The notes beneath the pieces are model-generated. The model saw only the letters and a program-made list of their open reading frames with translations, did no database searches and was not told the DNA's origin. This document shows positions 1-8,337 of a stretch of DNA of 64,000 nt, in pieces; positions within the stretch are counted from its first letter, which is position 1, and every line of letters begins with the position of its first letter. Source of the DNA: Microbispora catharanthi (GTDB lineage: Bacteria; Actinomycetota; Actinomycetes; Streptosporangiales; Streptosporangiaceae); the NCBI RefSeq assembly GCF_006334915.2, contig NZ_VDMA02000006.1:124001-188000 (forward strand). The letters run 5' to 3'. A program made the position numbers and the translations under genes.

Positions 1-88
1 CCGCGACGAGCGCGGCCGATGCCAGGAGGACGAGGGAGCGCGGGGGGCGGCCCGCTTCGCGGGAATGACGTGCGGAGTCCACGCTCAC
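1..88 (-). CDS. N-terminal fragment of a membrane or exported protein
   Basis: A GTG codon at 88 opens a minus-strand frame that runs off the window edge after 29 codons. It begins with polar and basic residues (VSVDSARHSREAGRPPR) and turns hydrophobic (SLVLLASAALVA), as expected for a signal peptide or first membrane segment. An AGGGTGG tract just upstream could be its ribosome binding site. It is divergent from the oxidoreductase gene at 175. Nothing more can be said of its function because the body lies outside the window. Codon third positions are G/C-rich, which supports real coding, but the stretch is short. Confidence 0.45.
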   Translation of the reverse strand, partial: MSVDSARHSREAGRPPRSLVLLASAALVA

Positions 89-162
89 CACCCTGAGTTG
101 CGATACGACCACGTTGCGCACAGGCGGCTCGCACTCTAGCAAGTCGTGGACGCGGGGGCGGG

Positions 163-175
163 GATAATGGACGGA
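163..175 (+). promoter_or_regulatory. -10 element for a leaderless mRNA
   Basis: GATAAT at 163-168 lies six bases before the ATG at 175, so transcription should begin at or next to the start codon. No Shine-Dalgarno sequence precedes the ATG. I see no convincing -35 box at 17-19 bases. Leaderless starts of this form are common in actinobacteria. Confidence 0.5.
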
Positions 176-1092
176 TGAAATTGAGGATCTTCACCGAACC
201 CCAGCAGGGGGCGAGCTACGACGACCTGCTCAGGGTGGCGCAGGCGGCCGAGCGGCTCGGGTTCGACGCGTTCTTCCGGTCCGACCATTACCTGCGGATG
301 GGTGATGGCGACCCCGCCCCGGGCCCGACCGACGCGTGGATCACCCTGGCCGGTCTCGCGCGGGAAACCTCGCTTATCAGGCTGGGCACGCTGGTGAGCG
401 CCGCGACGTTCCGGTTGCCCGGGCCGCTGGCGATCAGCGTCGCCCAGGTCGACCAGATGAGCGGCGGACGTGTGGAGCTGGGTCTCGGCACCGGCTGGTT
501 CGAGGAGGAGCACACGGCGTACGGGATCCCGTTCCCCTCCCTGGGCGAGCGGTTCGAGCGCCTGGAGGAGCAGCTCGAGATCGTGACCGGGTTGTGGGCG
601 GCGGCCAAGCCGTTCTCCTTCGAGGGCGCGCACTATCGGCTGGCCGACTCACCGGGGCTGCCCAAGCCGGCGCAGCGGCCCCGGCCGCCCGTCATCATCG
701 GCGGCGGCGGCGCCAAGCGGACGCCGCGGCTGGTCGCGCGGTTCGCCGACGAGTACAACGTGCCGTTCCATCTCCCCGAGGACACCGCCGCGGCCTTCGA
801 CCGGGTCAGGCAGGCGTGCGACGCCGTGAGCCGGGAGACCGTCCTGCTGTCGGCGGCGCAGGTCGTCTGCGCCGGGCGGGACGAGGCGGAGATCGCCCGG
901 CGGGCCGCCAACATCGGCCGCGAGGTCGACGAGCTGCGCGTCAACGGGCTGGCGGGCACGCCGCAGGAGATCGTGGACAAGATCGGCCGGTTCGCCGATA
1001 TGGGCGCCGAGCGTCTCTATCTGCAGGTCCTCGACCTGCACGACCTGGAGCATCTGGAGCTGATCGCGGCCGAGGTGCTGCCGCACGTGTGA
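175..1092 (+). CDS. LLM-class F420-dependent oxidoreductase
   Basis: A 305-residue luciferase-like monooxygenase family protein, full length for the F420-dependent branch (TIGR03560-like). The N-terminus (MKLRIFTEPQQGASYDDLL) is the first beta strand of the TIM barrel, followed by the LGFDAFFRSDHY segment, the TLVSAATFRLPGPLAISVAQVDQMSGGRVELGLGTGW block near residues 82-118, and a PVIIGGGGAKRTPRLVARFADEYN phosphate-binding region written here as overlapping short motifs. Such enzymes use reduced deazaflavin F420 or flavin to reduce or oxidise small molecules in the cytosol; the substrate cannot be read from sequence. The gene is alone, leaderless, and ends in a tandem repeat that copies its last codons. 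Confidence 0.85.
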   Translation: MKLRIFTEPQQGASYDDLLRVAQAAERLGFDAFFRSDHYLRMGDGDPAPGPTDAWITLAGLARETSLIRLGTLVSAATFRLPGPLAISVAQVDQMSGGRVELGLGTGWFEEEHTAYGIPFPSLGERFERLEEQLEIVTGLWAAAKPFSFEGAHYRLADSPGLPKPAQRPRPPVIIGGGGAKRTPRLVARFADEYNVPFHLPEDTAAAFDRVRQACDAVSRETVLLSAAQVVCAGRDEAEIARRAANIGREVDELRVNGLAGTPQEIVDKIGRFADMGAERLYLQVLDLHDLEHLELIAAEVLPHV

Positions 1093-1160
1093 GAAGGGCG
1101 CTGCCGCACGTGTGAGAAGGGCGCTGCCGCACGTGTGATAGTGCCGCACGTCTGAAAAGC
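1078..1160 (+). repeat. 23-bp tandem repeat copying the 3' end of the oxidoreductase gene
   Basis: The unit CTGCCGCACGTGTGAGAAGGGCG occurs at 1078-1100 and 1101-1123, then as a shortened copy (CTGCCGCACGTGTGA) at 1124-1138 and a degenerate copy (GTGCCGCACGTCTGA) just after. (Read the 23-base unit as CTGCCGCACGTG followed by TGAGAAGGGCG.) Every copy contains the codons Leu-Pro-His-Val-stop, so the real stop codon sits in the first unit. Each unit carries the palindrome CACGTG. It fills most of the gap before the RNA-repair genes. Confidence 0.85.
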
Positions 1161-1199
1161 CATAGCCGGTCGAAGGGGGCATCCGGCACACTTTGCCGG

Positions 1200-2726
1200 G
1201 TGCTCCTCACGATCTCGACGACTCTGCGGCCCGCCACGGACCTCGGCTTCCTCCTGCACAAGCACCCCGACCGGGTGCAGGAGTTCGAGCAGTCGTTCGG
1301 CATGGCGCGGGTCTTCTACCCGGAGGCGGGCGAGGACCGGTGCACCGCGGCGCTGCTGCTGGAGGTCGACCCGGTGCGGCTGGCCCGTTCGCGGGGCTCG
1401 TCCTCGCCCGACTTCTCCCTGGGGCAGTACGTCAACGACCGGCCGTACGCCGCGTCCTCCCTGCTGGCGTCGGCGCTCGCCGACGTGTTCCGCACGGCGC
1501 GGACCGGCCGGTGCGCCTCCCGGCAGGACCTCGCGGACGGGCCGATCCCGCTGGAGATCGGCCTTCCGGCACTGCCGTGCCGGGGAGGGGCCGATCTCGC
1601 GCACCGGCTGTTCGGGCCGCTGGGCTGGGAGGTCGGCGCCGAGGCCGTGCCGCTGGACCCCGGTTTCCCCGAGTGGGGCGAGTCCCGGTACGTACGGCTC
1701 GCGCTGCGCGGCAACGTGCGCCTGGCCGACGCGCTCAACCACCTGTACGTCCTCCTCCCGGTGCTGGACGACGCCAAGCACTACTGGCTGGCGGGCGACG
1801 AGGTCGACAAGCTCGTCCGCGCGGGAGAGGGCTGGCTGGCCGGCCATCCGGACAAGGGGCTGATCACCCGTCGCTATCTCGGCCGGCGGTGGGCGCTCAC
1901 CCGCACCGCCTTCGCCCGTCTCGCCGAGCTGGGCGACGATGTGGAGGAGAGCCTGGACCCGCCGGTGGAGGAGGAGCCGGGCGCCGAGGCCCCCGGCTCC
2001 GCCGCACCGGTCAGCGGAGCCGGGCAGGCGGAGCCCGACATCACCGACCCCGATGTCGCCGACCCCCAGATCGCCGAGCCCGGCCGCACGCCCGACGCCG
2101 CCCCTGAGGAGCGGGTGCCGCTGAACACGCTGCGCCGGGAGGCCGTCGTGGCGGTGCTGGAGGAGGTCGGCGCCCGCACCGTGCTCGACCTCGGCTGCGG
2201 CTCGGGGCAGCTGCTGTCGGCGCTGCTCGCCAAGCCGGCCTTCGCCAAGGTGGCCGGCATGGACGTGTCGGCCCGCGCGCTCGCGATGGCCAAGCGCCGC
2301 CTGCGCGCCGACCGGATGCCGGACGCCAAGCGGGCCAGGCTGGAGCTGTTCCAGGGCTCGCTGACCTACACCGACGCGCGCCTGGCCGGGTATGACGCCG
2401 CGGTGCTGATGGAGGTCGTCGAGCACGTGGACCCGCCGCGCCTTCCCGCGCTCGAACGCGTGGTCTTCGGCACGGCGCGGCCCGCACACGTGATCGTCAC
2501 CACGCCCAACGTGGAGCACAACGTCAGGTACGAGCTGCTCGCGGGGGCGCGCCGGCACCCCGACCACCGGTTCGAGTGGAGCCGGGCGGAGTTCGCCCGG
2601 TGGGTGGCGGGCGTGTGCGAGACGTACGGCTACACGGCCGAATCGCGGCCGGTCGGCGAGGACGACCCCGAGGTGGGCCCGCCCACCCAGATGGCGGTCT
2701 TCAGCAGGAGGGAGGAGCGGCCGTGA
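1200..2726 (+). CDS. hen1: 3'-terminal RNA ribose 2'-O-methyltransferase Hen1
   Basis: A 508-residue bacterial Hen1. The N-terminal half (LTISTTLRPATDLGFLLHKHP onward, roughly residues 1-240) is the Hen1 N-terminal domain that partners the Pnkp ligase module. A low-complexity acidic linker follows, then the methyltransferase domain with the SAM motif TVLDLGCGSGQL near residue 327 and the metal-binding EVVEHVD motif near 403 with a later TPNVEHN. In the known pathway it methylates the 2'-OH at the 3' end of cleaved RNA before sealing, so that repaired RNA resists a second cut. The GTG start at 1200 lacks a close Shine-Dalgarno. Its stop overlaps the start of pnkp (GTGA), which shows translational coupling. 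Confidence 0.95.
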   Translation: MLLTISTTLRPATDLGFLLHKHPDRVQEFEQSFGMARVFYPEAGEDRCTAALLLEVDPVRLARSRGSSSPDFSLGQYVNDRPYAASSLLASALADVFRTARTGRCASRQDLADGPIPLEIGLPALPCRGGADLAHRLFGPLGWEVGAEAVPLDPGFPEWGESRYVRLALRGNVRLADALNHLYVLLPVLDDAKHYWLAGDEVDKLVRAGEGWLAGHPDKGLITRRYLGRRWALTRTAFARLAELGDDVEESLDPPVEEEPGAEAPGSAAPVSGAGQAEPDITDPDVADPQIAEPGRTPDAAPEERVPLNTLRREAVVAVLEEVGARTVLDLGCGSGQLLSALLAKPAFAKVAGMDVSARALAMAKRRLRADRMPDAKRARLELFQGSLTYTDARLAGYDAAVLMEVVEHVDPPRLPALERVVFGTARPAHVIVTTPNVEHNVRYELLAGARRHPDHRFEWSRAEFARWVAGVCETYGYTAESRPVGEDDPEVGPPTQMAVFSRREERP

Positions 2727-5209
2727 CCGAGATCAGCGTGCCGGAGCTGTCGCTGGTGGTGCTCGTCGGCATCTCCGGGAGCGGCAAGTCGACGTTCGCG
2801 GCCCGGCACTTCGCGCCCACGCAGGTCGTCTCGTCCGACTTCTGCCGGGGCCTGGTCGCCGACGACGAGAACGACCAGACGGCCACGCCCGAGGCGTTCG
2901 ACCTGCTCCACCACATCGTGGGCATCCGCCTGAGGCGGGGCCTCCTCACGGTGGTGGACGCGACCAACGTGCAGTGGGAGGCCCGCAAGAAGCTCATCGA
3001 GCTGGCCAGATCTCACGACGTGCTCGCCGACGCGATCGTGCTCGACGCGCCGGAGGAGGTGGCGCGCGCCCGCAACGCGGCCCGCCCCGACCGGGCCTTC
3101 GGACCTCACGTGATCACGCGGCAGCGCAAGGAGCTGCGCCGGTCGCTCGGCAAGATCGCCAAGGACGGCTTCCGCCGGGTCCACGTGCTGCGCGGCGACG
3201 AGATCGACGACGTGACCGTCACGTACGAGAAGGCGTGGACCGACAAGACCCACCTCACCGGGCCGTTCGACATCATCGGCGACGTGCACGGCTGCCGGGC
3301 CGAGCTGGAGTCCCTGCTGGTGAAGCTCGGCTGGGAGGTCGGGCCGAACGGCGCCGTCCACCCCGAGGGGCGGACCGCGGTCTTCGTCGGCGACCTGGTC
3401 GACCGTGGCCCGGACACGCCGGGCGTGCTGCGGCTGGTCATGAGCATGGTCGAGGCCGGGACCGCGCTGTGCGTGTCCGGCAACCACGAGCAGAAGCTGG
3501 TGCGGGCCCTCGACGGCCGCAAGGTGCGGGTCGCCCACGGCCTTGAGCGGTCGCTGGAGCAGCTCGCCGCCGAGCCGGAGGAGTTCCGCACGGCCGCCAG
3601 GACGTTCATGGACGGTCTCATCAGCCACTACCGCCTCGACGGCGGCAGGCTGGTGGTCGCGCACGCCGGGCTCAAGGAGGCCTACCACGGGCGGGCCTCC
3701 GGGCGGGTGCGGGCGTTCGCTCTGTACGGCGACACGACCGGGGAGACCGACGAGTACGGCCTGCCGGTGCGCTACCCCTGGGCGAACGACTACCGGGGGC
3801 GTGCCATGGTCGTCTACGGGCACACCCCGGTGCCCGAGCCGGAGTGGGTCAACAACACGATCTGCCTCGACACCGGCGTGGTCTTCGGCGGGCGGCTGAC
3901 CGCCCTGCGCTACCCCGAGCGCGAGCTCGTCTCGGTCCCGGCCGAGGACGTCTGGTATGAGCCGGTTCGGCCGCTGGCCGCGGCCACCCCCGCCCGCGAT
4001 CCCGGCGTGCTGGACATCGGCGACGTGGACGGCACCCGCTTCGTGGAGACGCGGTTCGGCGGCCGGATCAGGATCGCGGAGGAGAACTCCCGCGCCGCGC
4101 TGGAGATCATGAGCCGGTTCGCCGTGGACCCCCGCTGGCTGGTCTACCTCCCGCCGACCATGGCCCCGCCGGAGACCTCCGCGCTGGAGGGCTACCTGGA
4201 GCACCCGGCCGAGGCGTTCGACGAGTTCGCCCGGGCGGGGGTGACCCGGGTGGTGTGCGAGGAGAAGCACATGGGCTCGCGGGCGATCGCCGTGCTGGCG
4301 CGGACGCCGGAGGCCGCCGCCCGCCGCTTCGGCGTCGCCGACGGCACGACGGGCAGCGTATACACCCGCACCGGGCGGCCCTTCTTCGACGAGCGCGTGC
4401 CGGAACTGGTGGACCGGCTGCGCGAGGCGGCCGCGCCGCTGTGGGAGGCGCTGGAGACCGACTGGGTGGTGCTCGACTGCGAGCTGCTGCCGTGGTCGGC
4501 CAAGGCGGAGGGACTGATCCGCGACCAGTACGCCTCGGTGGGGGCGGCCGCCCGGGTGGCGCTGCCCGAGGCGGTCGCCGCGCTGGAGTCGGCGGCGGGA
4601 CGTGGCCTGGATGTAGGCGCTCTGCTCGACCGCACCCGCCGCCGTGCCCACAACGCTGCCCGGTTCCGCGACGCCTATGCCCGCTACTGCTGGCCGGTCT
4701 CGGGCCTCGACGGCGTACGGCTCGCGCCGTTCCAGATCCTCGCCTGCGAGGGCAGGGCGACGGCGGCGGAGGAACCGCACGAGTGGCACCTGAAGACGCT
4801 CGGCCTGATGGACGCGCCGATCGTCACTCCGACCCGCCACGTCTTCGTCTCCCTCGACTCGCCGGAGGAGCGGGAGGCGGCCGTCGCGTGGTGGACGGCG
4901 CTGACCGAGGCCGGGGGCGAGGGCATGGTGGTCAAACCGGCCGCGAATCAGGAGGGACGGGTGCAGCCGGGCGTGAAGGTGCGGGGCCGTGAGTACCTGC
5001 GGATCATCTACGGCCCCGACTACACCGAGTCGCTCGACGTGCTGCGGCGCAGGTTCACCGGCAGGAAGCGGTCGCTGGCGCTGCGGGAGCACGCGCTCGG
5101 CCTGGAGGCGCTGACGCGCCTGGCCGGGGGTGAGCCGCTGTGGCGGATCCACGAGGCGGTCTTCGCCGTCCTCGCGCTGGAGTCCGAGCCGGTCGACCCC
5201 CGTCTTTGA
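2723..5209 (+). CDS. pnkp: Polynucleotide kinase-phosphatase-ligase Pnkp (RNA repair)
   Basis: An 828-residue three-module RNA-repair enzyme. The kinase module opens with the P-loop GISGSGKST (about residues 15-23). The metallophosphoesterase module has GDVHGC (about 185), GDLVDRGPD (about 222) and GNHEQK (about 252). The ligase adenylyltransferase module has the KxxG nucleophile in EEKHMGS (Lys about 514) and the KPA motif near VVKPAANQ. It heals 5'-OH and 2',3'-cyclic phosphate ends left by ribotoxins and, with Hen1, reseals the RNA. I chose the GTG at 2723, which overlaps the hen1 stop and follows GGAGGAGCGGCC, over an in-frame start 147 bases upstream that lies inside hen1. Confidence 0.95.
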   Translation: MTEISVPELSLVVLVGISGSGKSTFAARHFAPTQVVSSDFCRGLVADDENDQTATPEAFDLLHHIVGIRLRRGLLTVVDATNVQWEARKKLIELARSHDVLADAIVLDAPEEVARARNAARPDRAFGPHVITRQRKELRRSLGKIAKDGFRRVHVLRGDEIDDVTVTYEKAWTDKTHLTGPFDIIGDVHGCRAELESLLVKLGWEVGPNGAVHPEGRTAVFVGDLVDRGPDTPGVLRLVMSMVEAGTALCVSGNHEQKLVRALDGRKVRVAHGLERSLEQLAAEPEEFRTAARTFMDGLISHYRLDGGRLVVAHAGLKEAYHGRASGRVRAFALYGDTTGETDEYGLPVRYPWANDYRGRAMVVYGHTPVPEPEWVNNTICLDTGVVFGGRLTALRYPERELVSVPAEDVWYEPVRPLAAATPARDPGVLDIGDVDGTRFVETRFGGRIRIAEENSRAALEIMSRFAVDPRWLVYLPPTMAPPETSALEGYLEHPAEAFDEFARAGVTRVVCEEKHMGSRAIAVLARTPEAAARRFGVADGTTGSVYTRTGRPFFDERVPELVDRLREAAAPLWEALETDWVVLDCELLPWSAKAEGLIRDQYASVGAAARVALPEAVAALESAAGRGLDVGALLDRTRRRAHNAARFRDAYARYCWPVSGLDGVRLAPFQILACEGRATAAEEPHEWHLKTLGLMDAPIVTPTRHVFVSLDSPEEREAAVAWWTALTEAGGEGMVVKPAANQEGRVQPGVKVRGREYLRIIYGPDYTESLDVLRRRFTGRKRSLALREHALGLEALTRLAGGEPLWRIHEAVFAVLALESEPVDPRL

Positions 5210-5215
5210 GACAGG

Positions 5216-5270
5216 ACGGCCCCCGGTCCGGCCTCCCGCTCACGCGACGGGAGCCGTACTCGGGGGCCGT
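5216..5270. terminator. Nested inverted repeat between convergent genes
   Basis: ACGGCCCCCG (5216-5225) and CGGGGGCCGT (5261-5270) are perfect complements, and CTCCCG/CGGGAG pair inside the loop. The structure lies between the convergent pnkp and MFS genes, so it can act as a bidirectional terminator. There is no clear U tract, as is usual in high-GC actinobacteria. Confidence 0.65.
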
Positions 5271-5322
5271 GGTCAGGGAGCCGTGGTCAGGGGACAGGGC
5301 TCGGCGGGACAGGGCTCAGCGG
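5267..5322. repeat. Two short tandem duplications at the MFS 3' end
   Basis: A 14-bp unit (CCGTGGTCAGGGAG) is repeated nearly perfectly at 5267-5280 and 5281-5294. It is followed by a 15-bp unit, GACAGGGCTCGGCGG at 5293-5307 and GACAGGGCTCAGCGG at 5308-5322. The second 15-bp copy contains the stop codon of the MFS gene. Confidence 0.8.
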
Positions 5323-6896
5323 GACTCGGCCGCGGCGGGCGCGTCCGCTCCGGCGGCGGCCGGCTCGGCCAGGTCCACGCTGTCGCGCAGCCGCACCTGC
5401 GGGAGGAACAGCACGGCGAGGATGCCGACGACCGCGATGCAGGCCGAGATCAGGAAGATGTGGCCGGTGGCGTCTCCGTAGGCGGCCCGCACGATGGTGC
5501 GGATCGGCTCGGGCATCGCCTTGATGTTGAGGGTGCCGGCGCCCTGCGACCCGGTCGGCCGGATGCCGGCCTTCGCGAGGCCCGCGACGATGTTCTCGGT
5601 GACCCGGTTCGCCAGCACGGCGCCGAGGATCGAGACGCCGATCGTGCCGCCCAGCGAGCGGAAGAAGGTGACGGCGCCGCTTGCCGCGCCCAGCTCGCGC
5701 AGCGGGACGGTGTTCTGCACGGCCAGGACGAGGTTCTGCATGGACATGCCGACGCCGACGCCGACCACCAGCATCCCCGCGCCGACGAGGACCAGCGAGG
5801 TCTGGTGGTCGATCGTGGACAGGGCCAGGAAGCCGAGCGTGAGCACGATCGAGCCGACGAGGATGTACGGCTTGACCCGTCCGCTGCGGGACACCATCCG
5901 CCCCGAGATCGTGGACGACACGAGGACGCCGAACATCATCGGGATGGTGAGCAGGCCCGCCTCGGTGGGGCTGTAGCCGCGGCCGATCTGGAAGTACTGG
6001 CCCAGGAAGACCGCGCCGCCGAACATCGCCATGCCCACGGCCAGGCTGGCCAGGATGGCGAGGGCGGGCACGCGCCGCCGCACGACGTGCAGGGGGACGA
6101 CGGGCTCCCGGACCACGGTCTCGACCCACACGGCCAGGACCAGCAGCACGATCGCGGCGCCGACCATGGCGAAGGTCTGCCAGGAGATCCAGTCGAAGGA
6201 GTTGCCGACGAACGTCACCCAGATCAGCAGGACGCTCACGCCGATCGCGATCAGGAGGGCGCCCACGTAGTCCACCGAGGTCTCCGGACGGCGGATGGAC
6301 GCCACGTCGAGCGTGCGGTGCAGGACGACCAGGGCGATGAGGGCGAACGGGATCGGCAGGAAGAAGCACCACCGCCAGCCGAGCCAGGAGGTGTCGGTGA
6401 TCAGACCGCCGAGCAGCGGGCCGCCGACCGTGGCCACGGCGATGACCGCGCCGAGGTAGCCGTTGTACTTGCCGCGCTCCTTCGGCGGGATCATCGCGGC
6501 GATGACGACCTGGACCAGGATCTGCAGGGCGCCCATGCCCAGGCCCTGGACCGCGCGGAAGGCGATCAGCATCGGGGTGTTCTGGGCGAAACCACAGGCG
6601 ATCGAGGCGACCAGGAAGATGCCGATGGCGACCTCGATCAGCAGCTTCTTGCTGAACAGGTCGGCGAGCTTGCCCCAGATGGGGGTCGAGGCGGTCGTGG
6701 TGAGCAGCGCCGCGGTGACCACCCAGGTGTACTGCGACTGGGTGCCGTTCAGCGCACCGATGATCTGGGGGAGCGCGACCGACACGATCGTGCTGCTGAT
6801 CATCGCGATGAACAGGACGAGGAGCAGGCCGCTCAGCGCTTCGAGTACCTGCCGGTGGCTTTTCGGGCCGGCCTCCGGCAGCGTGGGTGCGCTCAC
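5316..6896 (-). CDS. DHA2-family (EmrB/QacA) MFS drug exporter
   Basis: A 526-residue 14-helix major facilitator antiporter. The first helix carries SGLLLVLFIAMISSTIVSVALP, with the DHA2 motif (STIVSVALP) and the motif A loop GKLADLFSKK after helix 2. The length and the helix pattern fit EmrB/QacA proton-coupled efflux of amphipathic drugs across the cytoplasmic membrane. The GTG start at 6896 is preceded by GGAGG six bases upstream. It is divergent from a TetR gene with an operator-like palindrome in the 105-bp gap, so it is probably repressed by that TetR and induced by its ligand. Confidence 0.9.
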   Translation of the reverse strand: MSAPTLPEAGPKSHRQVLEALSGLLLVLFIAMISSTIVSVALPQIIGALNGTQSQYTWVVTAALLTTTASTPIWGKLADLFSKKLLIEVAIGIFLVASIACGFAQNTPMLIAFRAVQGLGMGALQILVQVVIAAMIPPKERGKYNGYLGAVIAVATVGGPLLGGLITDTSWLGWRWCFFLPIPFALIALVVLHRTLDVASIRRPETSVDYVGALLIAIGVSVLLIWVTFVGNSFDWISWQTFAMVGAAIVLLVLAVWVETVVREPVVPLHVVRRRVPALAILASLAVGMAMFGGAVFLGQYFQIGRGYSPTEAGLLTIPMMFGVLVSSTISGRMVSRSGRVKPYILVGSIVLTLGFLALSTIDHQTSLVLVGAGMLVVGVGVGMSMQNLVLAVQNTVPLRELGAASGAVTFFRSLGGTIGVSILGAVLANRVTENIVAGLAKAGIRPTGSQGAGTLNIKAMPEPIRTIVRAAYGDATGHIFLISACIAVVGILAVLFLPQVRLRDSVDLAEPAAAGADAPAAAESR

Positions 6897-6935
6897 GCGC
6901 AGCCTCCAATCGGATGGGTGAGGACAACTGCCCCA

Positions 6936-6978
6936 AGATTACATGCCCATTGGGCAACTTTGCGCAGTGGGCAATCTT
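6936..6978. promoter_or_regulatory. TetR operator between exporter and regulator
   Basis: TGCCCATTGGGCA at 6944-6956 is a perfect palindrome, and a further half-site TGGGCA lies at 6968-6973. Outer arms AAGATT (left) and AATCTT (right) extend the symmetry, giving an imperfect long inverted repeat over the divergent promoter region. Confidence 0.65.
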
Positions 6979-7001
6979 TGAGCGGCTAAGCTGAGCCCAC
7001 C

Positions 7002-7598
7002 ATGGAGACGACGGCGGGATTGCGCGAGCGTAAGAAGGCCGAGACGCGGCAGGCCATCCACAAGGCCGCCCTGCGGCTCGCCGTGGAACGCGGGCTCGAC
7101 CACGTCACCGTCGACGACATCGTGGAGGCCGCCAACATCTCGCGCCGGACCTTCTCCAACTACTTCGGCAGCAAGGAGGACGCCCTCCTGTACGGCGAGG
7201 AGGAGCGGGTCCGGTCCCTGGTGCGGGCGATCCGCGAACGGCCGGCGGGGGAGTCGGGCTGGCAGGCGCTGCGCGGCGCCGTGCGCGACGAGCTGGAGGA
7301 CATGGGCGAGCTCGACCGCGAGTGGGCGGTGCGCACCTCGCTCACCAAGCGCCACCCGTCCCTGCTCGCCCGGCAGCTCGCCAACCACGCCGCGCTGGAA
7401 CGGGAGCTGGTCCAGGCGATCTTCCATCGTGACGGGGCGGGAGAGCCGGCCGCCGACCTGAAGTCCCGGATCATGGCCGCCGCCTTTCTCGTCGCGTTGC
7501 GCATCGCGACGCACGTCTGGATCGAGGAGCAGGAGGCCCGCCCGCTCTCCCAGATCATGGAGCAGGCCCTCGACGAGGTGGCGCGGCCTTTCCCCTGA
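7002..7598 (+). CDS. TetR-family regulator of the adjacent exporter
   Basis: A 198-residue TetR repressor. The helix-turn-helix spans about residues 15-60 (RQAIHKAALRLAVERG, then VDDIVEAANISRRTFSNYF), which is canonical. The C-terminal half is the variable ligand-binding domain. It is divergent from the DHA2 exporter and most likely controls both genes from the shared palindromes at 6936-6978. A TAAGCT hexamer ten bases before the ATG may be its -10 box, and there is no Shine-Dalgarno, so the mRNA may be leaderless or nearly so. The inducer is unknown. Confidence 0.9.
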   Translation: METTAGLRERKKAETRQAIHKAALRLAVERGLDHVTVDDIVEAANISRRTFSNYFGSKEDALLYGEEERVRSLVRAIRERPAGESGWQALRGAVRDELEDMGELDREWAVRTSLTKRHPSLLARQLANHAALERELVQAIFHRDGAGEPAADLKSRIMAAAFLVALRIATHVWIEEQEARPLSQIMEQALDEVARPFP

Positions 7599-7676
7599 GC
7601 CTCGGGCCCTTCCGCCGGCCGGTATGGGCCCCCGTCTGGACGCCCGGTTCGGGCCTCGGGAGCTCGGCGGTGGGGC

Positions 7677-8249
7677 TCAGCCCGTGAAGCGGGCCAGGAG
7701 CAGCCCGAGCCTGAGCTCGTGGTGCTCGCGCGGGAGCCGGCCGCCGCGCATGAGGGTCACCAGGCCGTGCAGGGCGGCCCAGAAGGTCTCGGTCAGCGCG
7801 CCCAGGTTGTCGCCGCCCGCGTGGGGGCGGACGGTCTCGGCCAGCTCGCCGAAGGCCGCCTGCAGGGCGGGCGGGGCCTCGGGGGTGGCGAACGGCAGCG
7901 GGACGGCCTGGCTGAACATCACGTCGTAGAGGGCCGGGTGCCGGTCGGCGAAGGCCACGTAGGCCGCGCTGACGCCGGCGATGGCTAGGCGGGCGTCCGG
8001 CGCCGCGGTCCGGGCCGCGCGCAGCTCCACGGCCAGGTCGGCGCAGCCCTCCACGGCGACGGCCGCCATGATCGCGTCCTTGCCCTTGAAGTGGCTGTAG
8101 AGCACCGGCTGGCTGTACTCGACCCGCTCGGCCAGCCGCCGGGTCGTCACCGCCTCCCAGCCCTCGGCCTCGGCCAGCTCACGGGCCGCCGTGATGATCA
8201 GCTTCTCGCGCTCGGCGCGCTCGCGCTCCCTGCGTGACTGGATAGACAT
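7677..8249 (-). CDS. TetR-family regulator of the DUF4267/cupin pair
   Basis: A 190-residue TetR protein. Residues 14-60 hold the DNA-binding domain (REKLIITAARELAEAEGWEA then RRLAERVEYSQPVLYSHF). The C-terminus resembles the WHG/TetR_C_13-type domain (CADLAVELRAA, AYVAFADRHPALYDVMFS). It is transcribed away from the DUF4267 gene, and the 88-bp gap holds two copies of a 13-bp near-palindrome, so it very likely autoregulates and controls the opposite operon. Confidence 0.9.
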   Translation of the reverse strand: MSIQSRRERERAEREKLIITAARELAEAEGWEAVTTRRLAERVEYSQPVLYSHFKGKDAIMAAVAVEGCADLAVELRAARTAAPDARLAIAGVSAAYVAFADRHPALYDVMFSQAVPLPFATPEAPPALQAAFGELAETVRPHAGGDNLGALTETFWAALHGLVTLMRGGRLPREHHELRLGLLLARFTG

Positions 8250-8259
8250 GCTTGGGACT

Positions 8260-8322
8260 CTAGCAGCGCTAGCGTTTATCGCAATGCTCTGCTAGCGTCA
8301 TTCTCGTTCCTAGCGCTGCTAG
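8260..8322. promoter_or_regulatory. Paired TetR operators
   Basis: CTAGCAGCGCTAG (8260-8272) and CTAGCGCTGCTAG (8310-8322) are exact reverse complements of one another, and each is itself nearly palindromic. A third partial copy (GCTAGCG) lies near 8291-8297. The sites flank the divergent promoters of the TetR and DUF4267 genes. Confidence 0.75.
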
Positions 8323-8337
8323 TTCTCGGAGAGAGAC

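Noticed and set aside
2576-2722. Upstream extension of pnkp
   Set aside because: It overlaps the methyltransferase end of hen1. The GTG at 2723 with GGAGG and GTGA overlap gives the family length and the P-loop at the expected place.
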